Of a DNA stretch of 64,000 nucleotides, positions 59,217-64,000 are shown piece by piece (within the stretch, counting starts at the first letter, position 1; each line of letters starts with the position of its first letter). Where the stretch lies: assembly GCA_965262745.1 (NCBI GenBank), contig OZ253558.1, forward strand, positions 2,976,001-3,040,000. Direction: 5' to 3'. This DNA comes from JAJECS01 sp965262745. GTDB lineage: Bacteria > Chloroflexota > UBA11872. Below the pieces are notes generated by a model. It ran no database searches. It saw nothing but the letters and a program-made list of their open reading frames with translations, and had not been told where the DNA came from. A program made the position numbers and the translations under genes.

Positions 59217-61319
59217 ATGGCTCAGGAGAACAGATTCGGCATCCCCGGTGTGCCATTTCCCATTGGCGTGGAGTACTACCGGCCGCCCACGCCCAAGCCG
59301 GAGGTGTGGGACGCGGACTTTGCGCGCATTCGCGCCGCCGGACTCAACATCGTGCGTTCGTTTCCCTACTGGCAGTGGTTCGAGCCGAGCCCGGGCGTCT
59401 ATGAGATGGACGACATCGATCTCCTCTTCGACACCGCCGCCAAGCATGGGCTCTACGTCTGGCTCGACATTCCCACGGCGACGCACGGCGCCGGCCCCGA
59501 CTGGCTGCTGCGCGAGTACCCGGACATGCGGGTCATCAACTACCTCAACGAGCCGGTCGTCCAGGACGCCCATCCGGCCTATGCCCAGGGCGCCATGGTC
59601 CATTGCATCGACCACCCGGCGTTTCGCGATCTGGCGGGCGACTTCCTGCGGCACGCCATCAACCGCTACAAGGACCGGCCCAACCTGCTGATCTGGGGGA
59701 TCTGGGACGGGCCGAACCTCTCATCGGCCTGGGCGGGCCAGGGCGGCGGCTTCCCCTGCTATTGCGCGCACACGCTGGCGCGATACAAGGCGTGGCTCCG
59801 AGCGCAGTTCACGTTGGACGAACTCAATGTCGCATTCGACCGCCGCTTCCGCCGCTGGGAGGACGTCGAGCCGCCGCGGTCCGACCGCAACGTCGTCGAG
59901 ATGCGCTGGTACCGGCGCTTCCATCACGAGGACATCGCCGACTACCTGAAGTGGATGATGGACCTGGCCAACGCCATCGATCCGGTGCACGAGAAACGCG
60001 CCCACGGCGGCTGGCGGCCGCAGCCGAAGGACGAATACTGCGCCCCCCTGGTGGATAGCTGGGGCATGTCGATGTCGGCCAACCATCTTTTGACGGAGGA
60101 CGATCCCAACCTCATCGCCGACCGGGCCTTCGGCTTCGACTGGTCGCGTCACGTGGGGCGCAACGGCCGCTGGTGGAACGAGGAGATCTACGCCGGCATG
60201 TCGCGCGGCGGCGTCACCTGGAACAAGCAGTCGCACCCGTGCGAGCAGACCATGCTGCTCTGGATGACGCTGATCGGCGGCGCGGCCGGCGCCATGTTCT
60301 GGCAATACCGGCCGGAGTACCTCAGCTTCGAATCGCCCGGCTACAACATGGTGGCCCTGGACGGCGAGCCGACGCCCCGCTTTCGCGCCGTCACCCGCGC
60401 CATCGAGCAGATCAAGGGCCTCGGCCCGCACCTCCCGCTGGAAGCGCTGCGCGCGGACGTGGCGGTCGTTTACGACGCGCACTCGCATGAGATCTTCCAG
60501 TTCAATGAGGAAGACGAGCGCTTCATGGCCGACCTGCGCGGCGTCTCCCGCACGCTCTGGCTGCGGGGCATCCAGGCCGACCCGGTGACGCCCAAGATGG
60601 ACTGGTCCGGCTACCGGCTGCTCGTGCTGCCGAACGTGGCGCTGATGGCCGACGCCACGCGCGAGCACCTGGCGCGCACGCTTGATGAGAACCCGGACAT
60701 GCAAGTGCTCATCGAAGGCAGCTTTGGCACCTACTCCGACGACGGTCAGTCCAGCTACCAGCCGCCGGAGGGCTTCGCCGACCGCCTTGGCGTGCGAGTG
60801 GCGGACTTCTCGGCCGTGACCGAGTCCGACATCGCGCATGGCCGGAATGTCTTGGAGACGCCACAAGGCCCAGTGCCAATCACCACTCCGTGCGGCTACG
60901 CCATCCTCGAGCCTCAGGGCTCGACCCAGGCCATCGCCCGCATAGGCGATCACACTGTGGGCGTGCGCACAGGTGACGGCCGCGTGACCTGGTACGGCTT
61001 AACGCTGGCCGCCGGGTTCGGCGACGTTGCCCCTCCTGCCATCGTGGAGGCGGCGGCGGCCGACGCGGGCGTGAGCGCCCCGGTGATGGTCGAGGGCGAC
61101 CCCATCGTGCCGGTCCTGCGGCGCTCGCGGCAGGGCGGCTGGCTCGTCTTCACGCAGAATCTGTCGCGGCAAGATGCCGCGGCCACGCTGCATCCGGCAT
61201 GGCCGGTGTCCGAGGTTCGCGACCTCATCGCGGACGCCCCGGTTTCCGTCCACGACAACGGCTTCCAGGTCTCCATGGAGCCGTGGAGCGTCGGCGTGTT
61301 CCACTGCAACGAGGCATAG
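59217..61319 (+). CDS. GH42-like beta-galactosidase-fold protein
   Basis: The 700-residue protein starts at ATG 59217, 5 bp behind GGGGAG. The barrel starts with PFPIGVEYYRPPTPKPEVWD and F-P-Y-W-Q-W-F-E-P-S-P-G, as in glycoside hydrolase family 42. The candidate nucleophile Glu is in WWNEEIYAGMSRGG (about residue 323). The acid/base position, normally W-x-x-D-N-E, reads IWGIWDGPNLSS, so the usual Glu is missing. The C-terminal trimerisation-like domain (GSFGTYSDDGQSS, then PFTQNLSR-type strands) is present. Activity may be altered. It lies 21 bp upstream of the sialidase-like gene and is probably co-transcribed. Confidence 0.85.
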   Translation: MAQENRFGIPGVPFPIGVEYYRPPTPKPEVWDADFARIRAAGLNIVRSFPYWQWFEPSPGVYEMDDIDLLFDTAAKHGLYVWLDIPTATHGAGPDWLLREYPDMRVINYLNEPVVQDAHPAYAQGAMVHCIDHPAFRDLAGDFLRHAINRYKDRPNLLIWGIWDGPNLSSAWAGQGGGFPCYCAHTLARYKAWLRAQFTLDELNVAFDRRFRRWEDVEPPRSDRNVVEMRWYRRFHHEDIADYLKWMMDLANAIDPVHEKRAHGGWRPQPKDEYCAPLVDSWGMSMSANHLLTEDDPNLIADRAFGFDWSRHVGRNGRWWNEEIYAGMSRGGVTWNKQSHPCEQTMLLWMTLIGGAAGAMFWQYRPEYLSFESPGYNMVALDGEPTPRFRAVTRAIEQIKGLGPHLPLEALRADVAVVYDAHSHEIFQFNEEDERFMADLRGVSRTLWLRGIQADPVTPKMDWSGYRLLVLPNVALMADATREHLARTLDENPDMQVLIEGSFGTYSDDGQSSYQPPEGFADRLGVRVADFSAVTESDIAHGRNVLETPQGPVPITTPCGYAILEPQGSTQAIARIGDHTVGVRTGDGRVTWYGLTLAAGFGDVAPPAIVEAAAADAGVSAPVMVEGDPIVPVLRRSRQGGWLVFTQNLSRQDAAATLHPAWPVSEVRDLIADAPVSVHDNGFQVSMEPWSVGVFHCNEA

Positions 61320-61340
61320 CCTGCGGAAGGGATGACGCCG

Positions 61341-62639
61341 ATGCCGGTTGAAGGCGACTACGCCTGCTATAGCAAGGACTGGCGGCGCACGGATCCCGAC
61401 CTGGTGCTCCACCTGCCCACGCGGGTGCCCAGCCACCCCGAGCACCAGGACCATGTGCTGGTCGACTACACGCCGGGCGGCGACCTGCTGGCCATTTGGA
61501 CCATCGCCTATGAGCTCGACGCGCGCGACTACGGCGTCTACTTCGCCCACAGCTCCGACCATGGCCAAACCTGGACCGAGCCGGCGCAGATCCACGAGGC
61601 CGGCGCGCCCGGCGAGGTGAGCAGCTTCGGCTTCCCCGTCATCACAACCAGCGGTCGCATCTACTGCTACTACAACCGCTCCGTCGGCTACGGCGAGAAC
61701 GCGATGAACGCCCTGCTGCGCTGCCGCTACTCCGACGATGACGGCCACACCTGGATCGACGGCGGCGTCGACATCGAGTACCGCCGCACGCCGATCGATC
61801 ACCCGGATCCGACGGTGCCGCCGATGGGCATCGTCTGGCAGAAGCCGATTCGGGACGCCAAGGGCCGGCACGTGGTGGCGCTCACCCGCTGGGCCGCGCA
61901 GTTCATCACGCCCAAGCCCTACGTGCCGCACATGGGCGACCGGCCCAACGGTATGTTCCGCGAGTACCGCTGCGAATTCCTGCGCTTCGACAACATCGAT
62001 GATGGCCCCCACCCGCGCGACGTGCAGATCACCTGGCTGCCCGAGGACGAGAACCTGATCCAGGTGCCGGTCAGCTTCGAGCCGCAGGCGTCCGAGGGCT
62101 ACACCTTCTGCGAGGAGCCGGGGCTGGTGCTGTTGCCGGACGGCCGGCTGTTCGCCGAGATGCGCACCGCCAACGGCGAGGTTTGGTACACGGTGTCCGA
62201 CGACGCCGAGGCCCTCACCTGGCAGCCAACCGAGATCCTGCGCTTCCGCGACGGCGGCGAGCCGATGCTGAACCCCAACTCACCCTCGCCGATGTACCGG
62301 ATGGACGACGGGCGCTATCTGCTCCTCTTCCAGAACCACGACGGCTGGGGCTATGGCGGCAAGGGTCCGCTGGCGCTGGAGAGTCGCCGCCCGCAGTTCA
62401 TGGCCGTTGGCGAATACCGGCCCGGCGCCCATCAGCCGGTGTGGTTCAGCGAGCCTCTGCTGCTGTTCGACACGCAGAAGGTAGGCGTCTTCCCCCTCTA
62501 CATGTATTGGCTGTCGATGTATTCCAGCCTCACTGAGCGCGACGGGCGCCGCATCCTCTGGTACACCGACCGAAAGCTGTTCGCGCTGGGCAAATACATC
62601 ACCGACGAGATGCTGGCCGAACTGACGGTGCCGGCCTGA
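61341..62639 (+). CDS. BNR-repeat sialidase-like protein, paralogue 2
   Basis: The 432-residue protein starts at ATG 61341, which matches the paralogue start (MPVEGDYACYSKDWRRTDPD versus MPVKGDYECFSDDWRRTNPD). ATG 61332 lies too close to GGAAGGG. Asp boxes are seen at SSDHGQTWTEPA, YSDDDGHTWIDGG and VSDDAEALTWQP. The protein shares most inner segments with the gene at 53932. Coupled to the GH42-like gene upstream, it likely acts on the same glycan. Confidence 0.9.
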   Translation: MPVEGDYACYSKDWRRTDPDLVLHLPTRVPSHPEHQDHVLVDYTPGGDLLAIWTIAYELDARDYGVYFAHSSDHGQTWTEPAQIHEAGAPGEVSSFGFPVITTSGRIYCYYNRSVGYGENAMNALLRCRYSDDDGHTWIDGGVDIEYRRTPIDHPDPTVPPMGIVWQKPIRDAKGRHVVALTRWAAQFITPKPYVPHMGDRPNGMFREYRCEFLRFDNIDDGPHPRDVQITWLPEDENLIQVPVSFEPQASEGYTFCEEPGLVLLPDGRLFAEMRTANGEVWYTVSDDAEALTWQPTEILRFRDGGEPMLNPNSPSPMYRMDDGRYLLLFQNHDGWGYGGKGPLALESRRPQFMAVGEYRPGAHQPVWFSEPLLLFDTQKVGVFPLYMYWLSMYSSLTERDGRRILWYTDRKLFALGKYITDEMLAELTVPA

Positions 62640-62840
62640 GGCAGGGAGCGGCGTGGGACTTCACGCGAGTCTCCGCACCGCCTCGGAACGCCGAGCCTTG
62701 AGACGTGGCAAGCGAACGCGCCAGGAACAAGCGGTTCACGAGCGGCCCAACTGCGAGGCGGTTGACATTGCGTGGCAAGATTAGGCGGTAGGATTCGGTT
62801 GCCGGCCGCTGGTGAGCGGGCAGTGAGTGAGGAACGGCAG

Positions 62841-63782
62841 ATGCGGGAGCTTCAGGAACGGTTTAGGGCCAGCGTCGATCCAATCGTCGCGACCGTGGCT
62901 GGCATTGTTTCGGTCGCCGCGCTCATTGTCGCCATCGTTGCCATGGCTCGAACCGCGGAGCCTGACGCGCTCACGCGGGCCGAAGCCGAGCAGCTGATCG
63001 ACCAGGCCGTCGCCCGCGCCGTCGATCCTGCGGCATACACACAAGTGGTTGTGGCCCGGGCCATGAGCCGCTACGACGCCGAGGGACGCGAGGCGTCCAT
63101 CGCCTACCACTCCTCGAAGGAGAGCATTGACGGTCCGTGGTACGTCTTCCTGCTCGACGAGAACGGCTTTGTCCTGGCGAATCCCGCGCGTCCGGACATT
63201 GTCGGGACGACGCCCGCCGTGCGATCGGACATCACCGGCAAGCCCTATGGACGGGAAGTGGTGGCGGCGGACGAGGACGGCCGCTGGGTGGACTACGTGT
63301 TCGTGAACCCGACGACCGGCGAGCCGGAGCGCAAGCACACCTGGGTCATCAAGCACGACGGGCTGTCGTTTGCCTCGGGATGGTACGAGCCGATCTCACG
63401 CGAGGACGACCCGGCGACCTACACGCAGGCGTTTGTGGCCCGGGCCCTGAGCCGCTATGACGCGGAGGGGCGGGACGCGACGGTGGCGTACTACAACACC
63501 AGCGAAAGCGTGGAGGGCCAGTGGTACGTCTACATAGTCGACGAGGATGACCTCGCGATCGCCCACGCCGACCCGAACATCCTGGGTCTGGATCTCAAGG
63601 GCCCGCTGGGGACCGATATCACGGGGCGCGTCTTCGGTCTGGAGATGCTGCGGGCCGACGAGGACGGGCTGTGGGTGGACTACGTGTTCCTGAATCCAGC
63701 CACCGGCCAGCAGCAGGTCAAGCACGCCTGGGTGCTGCGGTACGACGGTTTGCTCGTCGGGTCGGGGTGGTACGAGGAGTAG
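62841..63782 (+). CDS. Membrane-anchored protein with two tandem cache-like domains
   Basis: The 313-residue protein uses ATG 62841, 7 bp behind GAGGAA; GTG 62823 is an alternative. After a short charged segment there is one membrane helix (about residues 15-40, ATVAGIVSVAALIVAIVAMA). The rest is extracytoplasmic and consists of two similar units (about 75-180 and 192-310): each has A-x-S-R-Y-D-A-E-G-R, then W-Y-V-x-x-x-D-E-x, T-G-x-x-x-G-x-E/V, W-V-D-Y-V-F and a G-W-Y-E end, as in sCache/cache sensor domains. No signalling domain follows, so it may sense ligands for a separate partner or bind calcium or carbonyl ligands. Confidence 0.8.
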   Translation: MRELQERFRASVDPIVATVAGIVSVAALIVAIVAMARTAEPDALTRAEAEQLIDQAVARAVDPAAYTQVVVARAMSRYDAEGREASIAYHSSKESIDGPWYVFLLDENGFVLANPARPDIVGTTPAVRSDITGKPYGREVVAADEDGRWVDYVFVNPTTGEPERKHTWVIKHDGLSFASGWYEPISREDDPATYTQAFVARALSRYDAEGRDATVAYYNTSESVEGQWYVYIVDEDDLAIAHADPNILGLDLKGPLGTDITGRVFGLEMLRADEDGLWVDYVFLNPATGQQQVKHAWVLRYDGLLVGSGWYEE

Positions 63783-63843
63783 GCGCCGGGGCGTCCGCAA
63801 GTCGCGCGGTGCGGCTTGTCGCGCGGTAAGGGATGATGGCCCC

Positions 63844-64000
63844 ATGCTGAATGTCGGGATCATTGGCCTCGGGGGAATTGCGCGCTCCCACTGCGAAGCG
63901 ATTGCCACGCTGGACGACGTGCGGGTCGTCGCCGTGGCCGACCTGCTGGAGGAACCGCGGCAGCGCTACATGGGTGAGTTCGACATCCCGCGGGGCTACG
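63844..64000 (+). CDS. Gfo/Idh/MocA family oxidoreductase, partial
   Basis: The gene starts at ATG 63844 and runs off the right edge after about 52 codons. The product opens with MLNVGIIGLGGIARSHCEAI, a textbook G-x-G-x-x-A/G Rossmann start of the family, then VRVVAVADLLEEPRQRY. The E-K-P motif lies beyond the window. It is a second member of the family seen at 22277. Confidence 0.92.
   Translation, partial: MLNVGIIGLGGIARSHCEAIATLDDVRVVAVADLLEEPRQRYMGEFDIPRGY

Overview
The window is a GC-rich bacterial chromosome segment. Its gene content suggests an uncultured Chloroflexota lineage (SAR202-like or sponge/marine-associated), inferred from family content only: paired phytanoyl-CoA-type dioxygenases, an enolase-superfamily enzyme, Gfo/Idh/MocA oxidoreductases, many glycoside-hydrolase-like proteins, BNR sialidase-like proteins, a GMC oxidoreductase and a branched-chain-type substrate-binding lipoprotein. 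No rRNA or ribosomal protein gene is present to fix the taxonomy.

Layout. 0-13 kb: two divergent membrane proteins, a complete IS5-type insertion sequence with CTAG target duplication, a SulP transporter, a methyltransferase, a DUF2269-like membrane protein, two PhyH-family dioxygenases, a cytochrome P460-like lipoprotein and a DUF4268 protein, with gene stumps in between. 13-26 kb: a TIM-barrel glycosidase-like protein, a membrane-anchored sulfite-oxidase-fold protein with a long Thr-Pro-Glu repeat linker, a Met/Asp-rich secreted protein, a solute-binding lipoprotein, an oxidoreductase, an SRPBCC protein, PPK2 and a P-loop kinase. 26.3-35.9 kb: a visibly lower-GC island that ends at the 3' ends of two tRNA-Lys genes. 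It carries a sulfatase-like enzyme, an O-methyltransferase, a GMC oxidoreductase, a frameshifted HAD gene, purC, a broken serine recombinase, a kinase and glyoxalase-fold genes, separated by a 45-bp repeat whose left part resembles the tRNA-Lys 3' end. 36-38.7 kb: a MacB/FtsX-type ABC pair and a lipoprotein peroxiredoxin whose first redox Cys codon is UGA, followed by a SECIS-like hairpin. 38.9-64 kb: carbohydrate-active genes (enolase superfamily, two TIM-barrel paralogues, GH116, GH42-like, two BNR proteins, a cache-domain protein, a partial Gfo/Idh/MocA gene) interleaved with toxin-antitoxin modules (HigA, TumE-like, HicAB, ParS/Xre-like) and putative defence genes (a nucleoside-deoxyribosyltransferase/TIR-like protein, a DNA methyltransferase-HNH operon, a DUF4062 protein).

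Two genome-dynamics themes stand out. First, repeated insertion next to tRNA-Lys 3' ends, leaving a series of attachment-site-like scars. Second, at least four places where a diverged copy of a neighbouring gene's end flanks a small inserted module or gap, including the TumE-like pair. The selenocysteine-type peroxiredoxin is the best-supported gene-level discovery: read conventionally it would be split into two meaningless pieces. Functionally the window looks like scavenging of glycans, sulfated or methylated organics and branched compounds, with a high load of mobile and defence genes.
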